The notes under the pieces were generated by a model. It saw only the letters and a list, made by a program, of their open reading frames with translations. It did not search any database and was not told the DNA's origin. 64,000 bases of DNA from Pseudalkalibacillus hwajinpoensis (lineage in GTDB: Bacteria; Bacillota; Bacilli; Bacillales; Guptibacillaceae), in assembly GCF_015234585.1 (NCBI RefSeq), contig NZ_JADFCM010000004.1:29123-93122 (forward strand), given 5' to 3'. Within the stretch, counting starts at the first letter, position 1; each line of letters starts with the position of its first letter. Below, in pieces: positions 18,281 to 27,135 of the stretch. A program made the translations under genes and the position numbers.

Positions 18281-19132
18281 TTACCTTTTTAATTGAACTC
18301 GCATTTGTCTTCTAAAAACTTCTTTAACCATGTAGGATACGCCCTGTTGATCATTTGACCGGGTTACCCAATCCGCAAGTCGTTTTAGCTCATAAGAAGC
18401 ATTTCCCATCGCGACACCAAGGCCTGCTTGACGAATCATTTCAGCATCACAATCCGCATCGCCAATTACCACCATTTGATCGACAGATACTCCTAATTTC
18501 TCTCCTAAAATGCGCAATCCTTTTGCTTTTGAGACGCCTTTTGGAATGATCCCAAAATTACATTTTGTCGATCGAACAACCGATATAGAAGGAATCCGCT
18601 CTTCTAACAGGAGACGGGCTTCCTCTCTTTCTTCTTCATTAAAGAAATGAGCGTCAATTTTCGGAGGGGATAAATCTTTCTTTTCGAGATACTCACTTAA
18701 GGTTTCAACAAAGTTCACGGGGTAGAATAATGGATCTCCTATTCCGAGCGTCATTTTAGCAGATAAGTAATGATTATGCTTTACGCGATTACCAACGGCT
18801 AATCGTTCATGAATAATGCGAATATGGCAGTCAAATCCTTCAAGGATCTTAACAATGTCCCGAACATCTTGATTGGGTATTCTCTCTTCATAAACCGGTT
18901 CTTCAACCTCTTCAGCAATAAACGCGCCGCTATGAGTAACGAGCATTACATCATCTAACTTCACCGCCTTTGCAATTTTCTTAGCAGATGCAAAGTTGCG
19001 ACTAGTCGTTAGCGTAACGTATACTCCCTTTTCTCTCACATAGCTAATAGCGTCCTTTGTTTCCTTATCAATTTTATGATTGGATCTAAGCAAAGTCCCA
19101 TCAATATCTAAGGCAAGAAGTTGATAGACCAT
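18281..19132 (-). CDS. Cof-type HAD-IIB phosphatase (YhaX-like)
   Basis: A 283-residue haloacid-dehalogenase-fold hydrolase, probably acting on small phosphorylated metabolites. Motif I DIDGTLL (about residues 9-15), a motif II threonine (TLTTSR), a motif III lysine (KAKG) and motif IV GDADCDAEM are present with a C2-type cap between. The ATG at 19130-19132 with GGAGGG upstream is used instead of the longer frame. Its position before yheA suggests B. subtilis YhaX, but related HAD paralogues are common. Confidence 0.8.
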   Translation of the reverse strand: MVYQLLALDIDGTLLRSNHKIDKETKDAISYVREKGVYVTLTTSRNFASAKKIAKAVKLDDVMLVTHSGAFIAEEVEEPVYEERIPNQDVRDIVKILEGFDCHIRIIHERLAVGNRVKHNHYLSAKMTLGIGDPLFYPVNFVETLSEYLEKKDLSPPKIDAHFFNEEEREEARLLLEERIPSISVVRSTKCNFGIIPKGVSKAKGLRILGEKLGVSVDQMVVIGDADCDAEMIRQAGLGVAMGNASYELKRLADWVTRSNDQQGVSYMVKEVFRRQMRVQLKR

Positions 19133-19328
19133 TCGGATCCCTCCTGTGTAAAAAGTAGTCCTTATAACACTTATCTCTATGACTCGTAATTCTTGTCTTA
19201 TCACTTAAATTTATGATAATGACATGTTTGGATGAATTTGGCGTTTAGAATACGGACACCGTGGGAAGTTTTAATATGAAACTAGTTTATTACAAATAGA
19301 TTACAAATAACGAAAGGGGTTTTTACTT

Positions 19329-19550
19329 ATGACCAAAGGAAAAGAGAGAATCAGGTTTGACTGCACAGGAGAATTCAATGAACCACACATTTACAAATGC
19401 TCTGAATGTGATCATGAATTTCGAGGTACTATTGGAGGAAATGAGAAAAGAGAACTTCAATTAAATTGTCCTGAGTGCGCCATTGAAGAAACGATCATTT
19501 CGCAACCAACTCAATTTGAAGTTGTTGGCGTGATAGAGAACGCTTCATAG
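19329..19550 (+). CDS. small zinc-ribbon protein, unknown function
   Basis: A 73-residue protein with two CxxC pairs, CSEC (about residues 25-28) and CPEC (about 48-51), forming a likely zinc ribbon. A third cysteine precedes them. AAGGGG lies about nine bases before the ATG. It is not a family I recognise. Zinc ribbons of this size often bind nucleic acid or are single domains of larger complexes. Confidence 0.6.
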   Translation: MTKGKERIRFDCTGEFNEPHIYKCSECDHEFRGTIGGNEKRELQLNCPECAIEETIISQPTQFEVVGVIENAS

Positions 19551-19701
19551 TCCTTATTTTTTATATTTTAATACCAGCTCTCTCATTTTGTGCTTATTCG
19601 ATTGAAGCATTTGTTTCACTCGAATAAACCCAAAATCGCACAGCAACTAAGGTTATACGCTAACTTACTTCTTATGAACAATTAATCGGTACTATGAATA
19701 C

Positions 19702-19736
19702 AAAAAACGGTTCACCCAATTGGGTGAACCGTTTTT
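19702..19736. terminator. bidirectional terminator beside yheA
   Basis: A perfect palindrome built on AACGGTTCACCCA is flanked by five A and five T. It serves the zinc-ribbon gene and the convergent yheA. Confidence 0.92.
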
Positions 19737-19739
19737 GCA

Positions 19740-20108
19740 TTATTGCTGAACGTCTTCTTCAGGGCTACCGTAAAGGTCCTCTAGAGGCTTCGTTACGATT
19801 TTGTTGATGTCCTGAATAACCTGGCTCATGCGCTGCTCTTGTTGCATCAACTGAGAAATCACTTCATGCTGCTGAACAAGTTCAACTTGTTGTTGAGCCG
19901 TTTGAGCTTCTTCCTCTGTGATCTGTTGACCACTCATTTGCTTTTGTTGAAGCTCCATTTGCATGTTACGGAAGTTATCAAAAAGTTTCTTTGCTACTTC
20001 ATCCTGGTTTACCTGATCATATAATTCTTTAAGCTTTGTGTAGTCCTCGTGCTCACGCATTGCGCTTTCTAATTCGTATGCTACGTCGTAAAGATTTTTC
20101 TCTGCCAT
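19740..20108 (-). CDS. yheA: YlbF/YmcA-family protein YheA
   Basis: A 122-residue all-helical protein, rich in Gln and Glu, of the YheA/UPF0342 family related to YlbF and YmcA. AAGGAGG lies eight bases before the ATG. YlbF and YmcA act with RNase Y in B. subtilis; whether YheA does so is unknown. It follows yheB in the same direction with an 83-base gap and may share its transcript. Confidence 0.9.
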   Translation of the reverse strand: MAEKNLYDVAYELESAMREHEDYTKLKELYDQVNQDEVAKKLFDNFRNMQMELQQKQMSGQQITEEEAQTAQQQVELVQQHEVISQLMQQEQRMSQVIQDINKIVTKPLEDLYGSPEEDVQQ

Positions 20109-20191
20109 TGTATATACCTCCTTAGTAAATGAGGATTATTTCGCTCTCATAACCCTGTACTTCCCCACTATAACAAAGACTGACACGAAAT

Positions 20192-21334
20192 TCATCCAAT
20201 AAGGGTAATGATTACTCCTTGAATTAAACCAATCATTCCTCCGAGCACAGCTCCAAGGTACGTGATCATCTTAAATTCACGACGTGAAATCGAAAGAACC
20301 ATCTCTTCAAGACGCCCTACAGAGAACGTCTCCACCTGACTTTTCACTACGTCTGCCAGGTGTAGTTGTTCCATGAGTGGCTGGAGATTCTGACTGAGAT
20401 ACTGACCAGCAGCATCTACTAGTCGTGGAACTATGTCTTCAACAATGCGCTCCTTATATGGATCAACTGCTTCCGATAGACTAAGATTCAGAACGTGATT
20501 AATTGGGAGTTCATTCACAATGAGATCTGTTACCTCTTTGACAAGTTCTTCTGAATTAAATTTATCTTCAAACGCTGCAAATTTCGTTTCTTTAAGCGAA
20601 TTCCACTCTTTCTCAAGCATCGTTATGATAACATTTTGAATATCGTCTTGCTTAAGAAGACGAAGTAACTCAGGCTGTACTTTATCTACTAGTCTTGTGT
20701 TTGTAAAAAACATGTTAATCATGCTTCCAAGCGTTCCTCGATCTGCAAGATAACGGTCGATCATAACAGAAAGCTTATGTTTGCCCTCAGCAGAAGCAAT
20801 GTAATCACTAATTTTTGTTAAAACGAGATCAGCAATTGGTTCGATTGAGCTATCAATTCTCGTTTGCATTTTTTCCAGAAGAATCTCAGCTAGTTCTTTA
20901 TTTTTCAAATCCAATAGTTTCTTTTCAATTTTCCCATTGATGTAGGAGCTTGCATTCGCTCTAATATCTTTGGCTGGATCCTCTAGATGAAGTCCTTTCT
21001 TTAAAAGTGTCTCAATTTTCTCATCAGACTCTAAAAGTTTAAGAACTTCTTTTTGCGCATATTCAATCATCGTACGCTTGAATACTGGATCGTTCATTTT
21101 TTGCTGTATTCCCTCAGCCGTTAGAAGATGTTCAACGACCATTTTACCTAGCTGCACTGCCAGCTCATCTCTACGCTTTGGAATTAATCCTGGGGTAAAT
21201 GGAACTTTCCACTTCCCTATATAACGAGCTTCATATGGCCTAAATAGCATTTTAATAGCTAACGAATTTGTAAACCCACCTATAACAGCGCCAATGGCGA
21301 TCATAAATAGGATCGTTATGATAATGGACGACAT
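20192..21334 (-). CDS. yheB: DUF445 membrane protein YheB
   Basis: A 380-residue protein of the DUF445/UPF0754 family. An N-terminal membrane helix (about residues 4-25, glycine rich) and a C-terminal helix (about 357-378) flank a long helical domain, so both ends may sit in the membrane. GAGGT precedes the ATG. The family is widespread in Firmicutes; the function is not established. It is divergent from the yheC operon. Confidence 0.9.
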   Translation of the reverse strand: MSSIIITILFMIAIGAVIGGFTNSLAIKMLFRPYEARYIGKWKVPFTPGLIPKRRDELAVQLGKMVVEHLLTAEGIQQKMNDPVFKRTMIEYAQKEVLKLLESDEKIETLLKKGLHLEDPAKDIRANASSYINGKIEKKLLDLKNKELAEILLEKMQTRIDSSIEPIADLVLTKISDYIASAEGKHKLSVMIDRYLADRGTLGSMINMFFTNTRLVDKVQPELLRLLKQDDIQNVIITMLEKEWNSLKETKFAAFEDKFNSEELVKEVTDLIVNELPINHVLNLSLSEAVDPYKERIVEDIVPRLVDAAGQYLSQNLQPLMEQLHLADVVKSQVETFSVGRLEEMVLSISRREFKMITYLGAVLGGMIGLIQGVIITLIG

Positions 21335-21363
21335 CGTACCTCAACCTTTCTATTTCTCACGTT

Positions 21364-21392
21364 CACATAGTAAACTCCATCTTCATAGTATA
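21364..21392 (+). promoter_or_regulatory. candidate SigK promoter of the yheC/yheD operon
   Basis: CATAGTATA at 21384-21392 fits the SigK -10 pattern CATANNNTA exactly, with CAC at 21364-21366 as the -35 element 17 bases upstream. Mother-cell expression would fit coat-associated products. Confidence 0.5.
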
Positions 21393-21461
21393 CGATATCC
21401 GCTATTGCCTATCCAGTTAAAGGAAGGTAAAAAAAGAAAAAACGTTGAACGAGGGTCTTGA

Positions 21462-22820
21462 ATGAAACATACTGAAAAGATTATTTTACAACCAGAGAAT
21501 TCAACCTCAGCTCAATCTAATCATACCCTTTCCATTCCAGAAAACATCGCCTCAAAATGGAAGCTTTCAGATACATCACTTAGACTTCGATGTGGCGTGC
21601 TTGAGGAATTTGTAACAGTCAAGGTCTATCGCACTTCATCAAGTCATACCGTATATTGTTCACCCGAACTACTAGCTTCTCTGTCTCTTCCAAATCAATC
21701 TCTTCCGATTACACTTACCTATAGTCATCAGCAACAAATGCTCTCAATCGGTCCTATTTTCTGTCTTGCGATTAACATTTCTGGACTAAAAGAAACACCA
21801 TTCGGATCCTATACAGAATTCTGTAAGGAAGTGGCAGAATACTGCGAAGAGCATCATATTCTGTTCTATGTTTACACACTAAAACCGTGGAGTGACACTA
21901 AAGTCTCGGGTATGATTTGGAACCAACGTGACTGGGTAGAAGCCACGCTACCCATCCCTTCTGTCATCTATAATCGCATTCATTCGAGAAAGCTTGAGAA
22001 ATCCGTTTACATTCAACAATTAAAAACCTATTGGCGTGATCAACAGATCCCCTATTTTAATGAATCCTTTCTTGATAAATGGGATGTTCATCAGAAGTTA
22101 CTTGCTTACGATGAAGTCGCCCCCTATCTTCCTGAAACGGTTTTGTTAGAGACAATCGACGATATTCATTTCATGATCGATAAATACCCTATCCTTTATT
22201 TGAAACCTTTAAATGGAAGTCAGGGAAAACATATTTTTCGAATCACTCAGAAAGATGATCTCTATTACCTTGATTACTCAAGCTTTAATGGCAATCAGAC
22301 GCTCACGTCACATTCGCTTCAAAACATTTATACGACCATTCGCTCACGATCTAAAACGATTCCTTATCTTATTCAACAAGGCATTCCCCTAATTGAGGTC
22401 AATGGATGCCCCGTTGATTTCCGCATTTTATGCTTGAAAGGTATTGGAGACAAGTGGTCAGTTGTCTCAGCCGTTTCGCGCGTTTCTAGAACAAATGACC
22501 AGTTCGTATCCAATATTGCACGCGGCGCGTTATTAAAAAAGTTTGATGAGGGGCTCACCCCCTTAGAGGATTCAATGAAAAGACAAATGAAGCGAATCCT
22601 TCCCGAATTGGCCTGTGAGATTTCACAGATCATTGATCGCGAAAGTGAAGGAGTGTTTGCGGAGCTTGGAATCGACATGTCTTCTGATAAAAATGGTCAC
22701 CCCTGGATCATTGAAGTGAACACAAAACCTTCCAAGACTTCTGAAGGAATCACACCAAGTACCTATCGCCCATCGGTTAAAGCACTTATCCGCTTAATTA
22801 ACTGGTACACGTCATCTTAA
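21462..22820 (+). CDS. yheC: YheC/YheD-family ATP-grasp protein, copy 1
   Basis: A 452-residue protein with an N-terminal beta-rich domain (about residues 1-110) and a C-terminal ATP-grasp domain. Visible elements are the lysine/glycine loop LKPLNGSQGK, DFRILCLKG and the metal-binding end AELGIDM...WIIEVNTKPS. In B. subtilis YheC and YheD are coat-associated spore proteins. ATP-grasp enzymes ligate a carboxylate to an amine or thiol, so a peptide-like modification of the coat is possible but unproven. It is the first gene of a four-copy operon. Confidence 0.85.
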   Translation: MKHTEKIILQPENSTSAQSNHTLSIPENIASKWKLSDTSLRLRCGVLEEFVTVKVYRTSSSHTVYCSPELLASLSLPNQSLPITLTYSHQQQMLSIGPIFCLAINISGLKETPFGSYTEFCKEVAEYCEEHHILFYVYTLKPWSDTKVSGMIWNQRDWVEATLPIPSVIYNRIHSRKLEKSVYIQQLKTYWRDQQIPYFNESFLDKWDVHQKLLAYDEVAPYLPETVLLETIDDIHFMIDKYPILYLKPLNGSQGKHIFRITQKDDLYYLDYSSFNGNQTLTSHSLQNIYTTIRSRSKTIPYLIQQGIPLIEVNGCPVDFRILCLKGIGDKWSVVSAVSRVSRTNDQFVSNIARGALLKKFDEGLTPLEDSMKRQMKRILPELACEISQIIDRESEGVFAELGIDMSSDKNGHPWIIEVNTKPSKTSEGITPSTYRPSVKALIRLINWYTSS

Positions 22821-22832
22821 AAGGAGCAAGGT

Positions 22833-23894
22833 ATGACATCACTTGGTATTTTACAACGTTCGCTCCAACATGAAGGAGATTACCTTTCTAAATTAGGTGA
22901 AGCAGGATCCACTTATGGATTTAACGTCTATCGTTTTTCTCCAGATCAGCACTTTAGAAATAGTCTTCTAGGAATGAAATACGATCCAAAGAAAAAAAAC
23001 TGGCTGGAAACAAATTTTCCGATTCCTGATTTTATTTATGATCGCTGCTTCCATAATGGTCTCATAACAGAAATGGAAGCCTCCTTTATTAAGTGGTTAA
23101 AAAACGAGTCTAACGCTACATTTCTAGGACACGGGTTACCAGGAAAATGGGCGATATACAAACAATTAAAGCAAAAGCCATTTATAAATCGGCACCTTCC
23201 ACAAACAGTTAAGCTTCAGCCTGCTACTAGCGCTAGCGTTATATCCGATTTATTAACGAAGCACGAGAAGGTCGTTCTAAAACCAGTGGTAGGTTCTCAT
23301 GGAAATGGGTTAATGCTCCTTACCCGAAATCAAAATCAAGTTGATGTTCAAATCAATCATAATGGGAGCGTCCTTCATCATACTTATGATACAACCAGTT
23401 CTTTCCTCAAAATGATGAGAAAAATCCAAAACCAGCGTGACTATATAGCCCAAGAATGGCTTTCTTTACTTGACCATAACAACCGGCCTTTTGATCGAAG
23501 AGTGGTAATGAAGAAAACGTCGATTGAAAGTTGGAAGGAGATTGGCCGTGCTACGCGCGTAGGGAGTTCTGACTCTTTTGTATCTAATTTGCATAGTGGT
23601 GGCACTATTCAATGTGATCACAAGCTCTCTATTCCCGAAACTGTTCTCCAAGCCGCAGATCAAAAGATTAATCTCCTCTCCCGTTGTATTGCTACTAACC
23701 TCGAGAGTACGTTTCCTCCGTTGTTTGAACTTGGTCTTGATTTCGGAATTGACCGAAGTGGTAAGGTCTGGTTACTTGAAGCCAACTCTAAACCTGGACA
23801 CAAAGCCATTCAACCATATGATTATTTACATTTTATACCATTTCAATATTGCCGGTCTCTCATGAATGAGAAGAAAGGGGTTATCGAATCATGA
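22833..23894 (+). CDS. yheD: YheC/YheD-family ATP-grasp protein, copy 2
   Basis: A 353-residue paralogue lacking the N-terminal beta-rich domain of copies 1 and 3. ATP-grasp motifs are LKPVVGSHGNG, DRRVVMKK and FELGLDFG...WLLEANSKPG. It starts 12 bases after copy 1 with AAAGGAG upstream, and its end overlaps copy 3 by four bases (ATGA). The shorter form resembles B. subtilis YheD in family, though one-to-one orthology cannot be assigned among four paralogues. Confidence 0.82.
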   Translation: MTSLGILQRSLQHEGDYLSKLGEAGSTYGFNVYRFSPDQHFRNSLLGMKYDPKKKNWLETNFPIPDFIYDRCFHNGLITEMEASFIKWLKNESNATFLGHGLPGKWAIYKQLKQKPFINRHLPQTVKLQPATSASVISDLLTKHEKVVLKPVVGSHGNGLMLLTRNQNQVDVQINHNGSVLHHTYDTTSSFLKMMRKIQNQRDYIAQEWLSLLDHNNRPFDRRVVMKKTSIESWKEIGRATRVGSSDSFVSNLHSGGTIQCDHKLSIPETVLQAADQKINLLSRCIATNLESTFPPLFELGLDFGIDRSGKVWLLEANSKPGHKAIQPYDYLHFIPFQYCRSLMNEKKGVIES

Positions 23895-25264
23895 ATACGA
23901 TTCTTCCATTAAAAAAGGACGTTAATTCTCAAGGGAATTTCTATGTTCCTCCAACAAAGTTTAAGGAATGGGTTGACCAAGTTTCTTTTCCGAATCAACT
24001 TTGCTTTGGGTCAAGACGCTCATTCTGCACGGTTTCTCCTCACCCTAGTAACAAAGAAGAATACCTTATTTCAGAAGACTTATGGAAAATATTAGGTGTT
24101 CCTGAAGAAATGTCTGTTCACCTTTTTGAAAAAGGAAATTCTCTTCATATTGGACCTTTGGTAGGTATTTTCACTGCTGGATTTACTAAGGATAGTATGA
24201 GACCTATCGGAGAGCGCAGTATGTATTTTGCCAAGTTACTATCCGCTACCTCTAAGTGCGGTGCTTTTGGCTTTGCATTTGGCGCTCATCATATTGATTG
24301 GAAAACGGGAAGCATCAAAGGATTGATGTATAACAAGCGAGGATGGTACAGAGTAACTGTTCCCATTCCTGATGTTGTATACGATCGCCTACCGAATCGA
24401 AGCTCAGCAAGCATCGAACAAGTAAGCATTACAATGGAAAAACTTCAATCTCAATACTTCACCCCCTGGTTTAACCCAGGATTTTTCGATAAATGGACGA
24501 TGTTCGAAAAGCTACGTGAAGACTCAATCGTTAAGCCGTATTTACCTGAAACTGTGTTAAGTCCTAAGAGCGCCATAATCTCACGTATGTTAAAGGATTA
24601 CGAACAGATCTTTATTAAGCCTGCCAACGGTAGTCTAGGGCTTGGGATTCAACAAATTCTAAAGCCAGCCGATGAGAAGTATTATTATTGCAGGTTCAGA
24701 ACGGACAAAGAAAATCGTCTAAGAAGATATACTTCTCTTGCACGCCTTCTTAAAACCCAATATCCAAACGGCATGAACGGTTTAATTGCTCAACAAGGAA
24801 TTGACTTACATCGGATTAATCAGCGTTCCATGGATTATCGTGTTCATACAAACAAAAACAAAGAGGGGAAATGGGAAGTTAGTGCGATCGCTGCAAAGAT
24901 TGCAGGAGCTGGAAGTTTAACCACTCACATGGCTTCTAATGGAACAGTTAAGACAATTGGAGAGCTCACTTCTGAATTTGGTATTAAAAAACAAGTTGAA
25001 ACAGATTTAATGGAAGCTTCCCTTCAACTAAGTCGTGCCATAGATAAAAGAGTTTCAGGCTTTATTGGCGAAATTGGTTTTGACCTCGGGATTACAAAAG
25101 AAGGGGACATTTATTTGTTTGAAGCAAATTCAAAACCTGGAAGAGGCATTTTTGCTCATCCGAGATTGAAAGCAGAAGAAGCCAAAACGAGAACATTACC
25201 AATGGAATACGCGATATTTTTGGCAAGATCCGCCATTGAAAAACAGCTGGTTATACCAGTATGA
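23891..25264 (+). CDS. YheC/YheD-family ATP-grasp protein, copy 3
   Basis: A 457-residue paralogue with the N-terminal domain (about residues 1-110) and an ATP-grasp domain with IKPANGSLGLG, DYRVHTNK and GEIGFDLG...YLFEANSKPG. Its ATG overlaps the copy 2 stop, and its stop overlaps the start of copy 4, so the set is translationally coupled. All the nucleotide-binding residues appear intact, which argues for an active enzyme. Confidence 0.82.
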   Translation: MNTILPLKKDVNSQGNFYVPPTKFKEWVDQVSFPNQLCFGSRRSFCTVSPHPSNKEEYLISEDLWKILGVPEEMSVHLFEKGNSLHIGPLVGIFTAGFTKDSMRPIGERSMYFAKLLSATSKCGAFGFAFGAHHIDWKTGSIKGLMYNKRGWYRVTVPIPDVVYDRLPNRSSASIEQVSITMEKLQSQYFTPWFNPGFFDKWTMFEKLREDSIVKPYLPETVLSPKSAIISRMLKDYEQIFIKPANGSLGLGIQQILKPADEKYYYCRFRTDKENRLRRYTSLARLLKTQYPNGMNGLIAQQGIDLHRINQRSMDYRVHTNKNKEGKWEVSAIAAKIAGAGSLTTHMASNGTVKTIGELTSEFGIKKQVETDLMEASLQLSRAIDKRVSGFIGEIGFDLGITKEGDIYLFEANSKPGRGIFAHPRLKAEEAKTRTLPMEYAIFLARSAIEKQLVIPV

Positions 25265-26424
25265 TCGAATTATTTTACAGTAGAGAAAATAATCGGTGGC
25301 ATCAAAAAAGTAGCTATCAATATGTATATTGGGGGAAAGAGCCATCCAGGCTCTCTCCCTCTCCTGCTTTCTCTTCTTCTATCATAAAGCTTCAAACTCC
25401 TCATGATGCCATTCGACCTCTTGTTGGCATTCTGGCAGGGTCTAACTTACACCACCATTTCAGTGGCAATGGAGCGATCTTCAAATCCATTCAAAATGAA
25501 TTGACTGATTCCGGAGGGCTTTCGTATGTTTTTACACCTGATGACATATATCCGTCATATATCAATGGCTATCTCTATGATGCTACATCTCAAAAATGGA
25601 CAGGTTTTCGCTTCCCATATCCTAATATTGTGTACAATCGAATTCCTGACAGGGCAGAAGAACGCACTCCAAAAGTGAGATCTTTTTTCAACTTGTTAAA
25701 GTTAAAAGGCATTCCATTTTTCAACCGATCTTTTTTCCTCAAAAATGAAATACTCGATCACTTAGTTGAGAATGAAGCTTTAAGGCAACACATCCCACCA
25801 ACAGCTTGCTTTACAGATGCGAACCTTAATACATTTCTAAAAACATATTCATCTATTTTCTGCAAACCTGCATCTGGAAGCAAAGGTAGAGGAATATTTA
25901 AAATTAAAACTGTTAAGTCCGGGTTTCAATTCACCAATCACGAAAACACTCGTTTCTTTCCAAATCTCGCCTTAGTTAAAGAACACGTGACTCCCTTACT
26001 TCATGAGCAATATTTGATCCAACGTGAAATTGATCTCGCAACTCATAATGAATATCCTTATGATTTTAGAATTCTTTTGCAAAAACCATTTAAAAGTTGG
26101 CAGGTCACAGGTATCGGCATTAGAGCTGCACAGAATAACAGCCTGACGACTCATGTCCCAAGAGGAGGAAAAATCCTCCTTTTTCATAAGGTGGCAACCA
26201 ATGACGATGAAAGTCGGGTAAGAGAGCTCGCTATTCGCACTGCAGAATCACTTGAAGAAAAAGAAAAGATGCTTGAATGCTCCTTGGACATTGGAAAAGA
26301 TAGCGAAGGACATTTTTGGATTTTTGAAGCGAATTCGAAACCAATGCGTTTTGATGAACCACTTATTCATCAAGCATTTATACGTTCTCTCCTCACTTCT
26401 TTTCGAACGTATTCTGCGTATTAG
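25261..26424 (+). CDS. YheC/YheD-family ATP-grasp protein, copy 4
   Basis: A 387-residue paralogue with a shortened N-terminal domain. ATP-grasp motifs are CKPASGSKGRG, DFRILLQKP and CSLDIGKD...WIFEANSKPM. In the metal-binding segment the usual xELGxD glutamate position reads CSLD, so catalysis may differ from the other copies. It overlaps copy 3 by four bases and is followed after 44 bases by yheE. Confidence 0.8.
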   Translation: MIELFYSRENNRWHQKSSYQYVYWGKEPSRLSPSPAFSSSIIKLQTPHDAIRPLVGILAGSNLHHHFSGNGAIFKSIQNELTDSGGLSYVFTPDDIYPSYINGYLYDATSQKWTGFRFPYPNIVYNRIPDRAEERTPKVRSFFNLLKLKGIPFFNRSFFLKNEILDHLVENEALRQHIPPTACFTDANLNTFLKTYSSIFCKPASGSKGRGIFKIKTVKSGFQFTNHENTRFFPNLALVKEHVTPLLHEQYLIQREIDLATHNEYPYDFRILLQKPFKSWQVTGIGIRAAQNNSLTTHVPRGGKILLFHKVATNDDESRVRELAIRTAESLEEKEKMLECSLDIGKDSEGHFWIFEANSKPMRFDEPLIHQAFIRSLLTSFRTYSAY

Positions 26425-26468
26425 CTTCCTATGTTATGATGATAAAAAAGGTGATTTGGGGGAATACC

Positions 26469-26690
26469 ATGATTTCGCACTTTCAATATAAATCAGTTGG
26501 ATCAAAAATAAGAAAACCTAAATGGGAAGTATCTTTCTTCTATCAGGGAACGTATTATCGTACTCTTTATCTCCATACTGGCCAATTCGAATGGTATCAA
26601 CCTGCTCCACCTGAATCGGAGCAAAACAAGCTTCAGTCTCAAATTCATGAGCTCATGCTTTTTCACGTCTATGAACAGCAGGACTCATAA
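26469..26690 (+). CDS. yheE: YheE-like protein (DUF5342)
   Basis: A 73-residue soluble protein with the conserved core WEVSFFYQGTYY and C-terminal QIHELMLFHVYE, which I associate with YheE/DUF5342. The ATG at 26469 has GGGGGA six bases upstream; longer frames lack a site. It follows the four ATP-grasp genes as yheE follows yheD in B. subtilis, and is probably part of the same operon. Function unknown. Confidence 0.7.
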   Translation: MISHFQYKSVGSKIRKPKWEVSFFYQGTYYRTLYLHTGQFEWYQPAPPESEQNKLQSQIHELMLFHVYEQQDS

Positions 26691-26715
26691 TTCTCCTGAT
26701 ATCTTCACATAATAA

Positions 26716-26735
26716 CCCTATTCAACGAAATAGGG
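26716..26735 (+). promoter_or_regulatory. hairpin overlapping the Shine-Dalgarno region
   Basis: CCCTATT pairs with AATAGGG around a 6-base loop, and the second arm contains part of the GGGAG ribosome binding site of the following gene. It could limit translation initiation. Confidence 0.35.
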
Positions 26736-26747
26736 AGATGAAAAAGG

Positions 26748-26963
26748 ATGCCGAACAAAAGAACAGAAGACTCTCAGTACGAAGGTCGCGATAAATACGA
26801 TATGGATATTGACCGTATGGTTAATGAAGGAATGGCCGGTGGTGCCGTTCATCAAAGTTACAAACAGGCTCAAATCGAGGAAGCTATTCCACTCATGGAA
26901 CAGGAACCTCCCCATCGTTCAGGTAAACAAAGAAAAAATGATGATCAACAAAACTATTCATAA
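26748..26963 (+). CDS. small hydrophilic protein, unknown function
   Basis: A 71-residue highly charged protein without membrane segments or cysteines (MPNKRTEDSQ...). The central VNEGMAGGAVHQ is the only less charged part. GGGAG at 26733-26737 serves as ribosome binding site ten bases upstream, inside a small hairpin. It lies at the end of the yheC operon and before a terminator, so sporulation expression is possible. Not recognised. Confidence 0.55.
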   Translation: MPNKRTEDSQYEGRDKYDMDIDRMVNEGMAGGAVHQSYKQAQIEEAIPLMEQEPPHRSGKQRKNDDQQNYS

Positions 26964-27030
26964 TCACATAAAAGTAAATGCTTTTCATTCGTTCACTAAA
27001 ACTGAACGAAGACAATCACTGCTAATTTAG

Positions 27031-27066
27031 AAAAGAGCCTCTTACACATATAGAGGTTCTTTTCTT
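27031..27066 (+). terminator. terminator of the yheC-yheE operon region
   Basis: AAAAGAGCCTCT pairs with AGAGGTTCTTTT around a 9-base loop and runs into a T-rich tract. Confidence 0.85.
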
Positions 27067-27135
27067 TGATCCATTATTAATTTGTTTCATCATTGCGTTA
27101 TACTATATGTTAACTGTTACTTAGGAGGGGCACTT

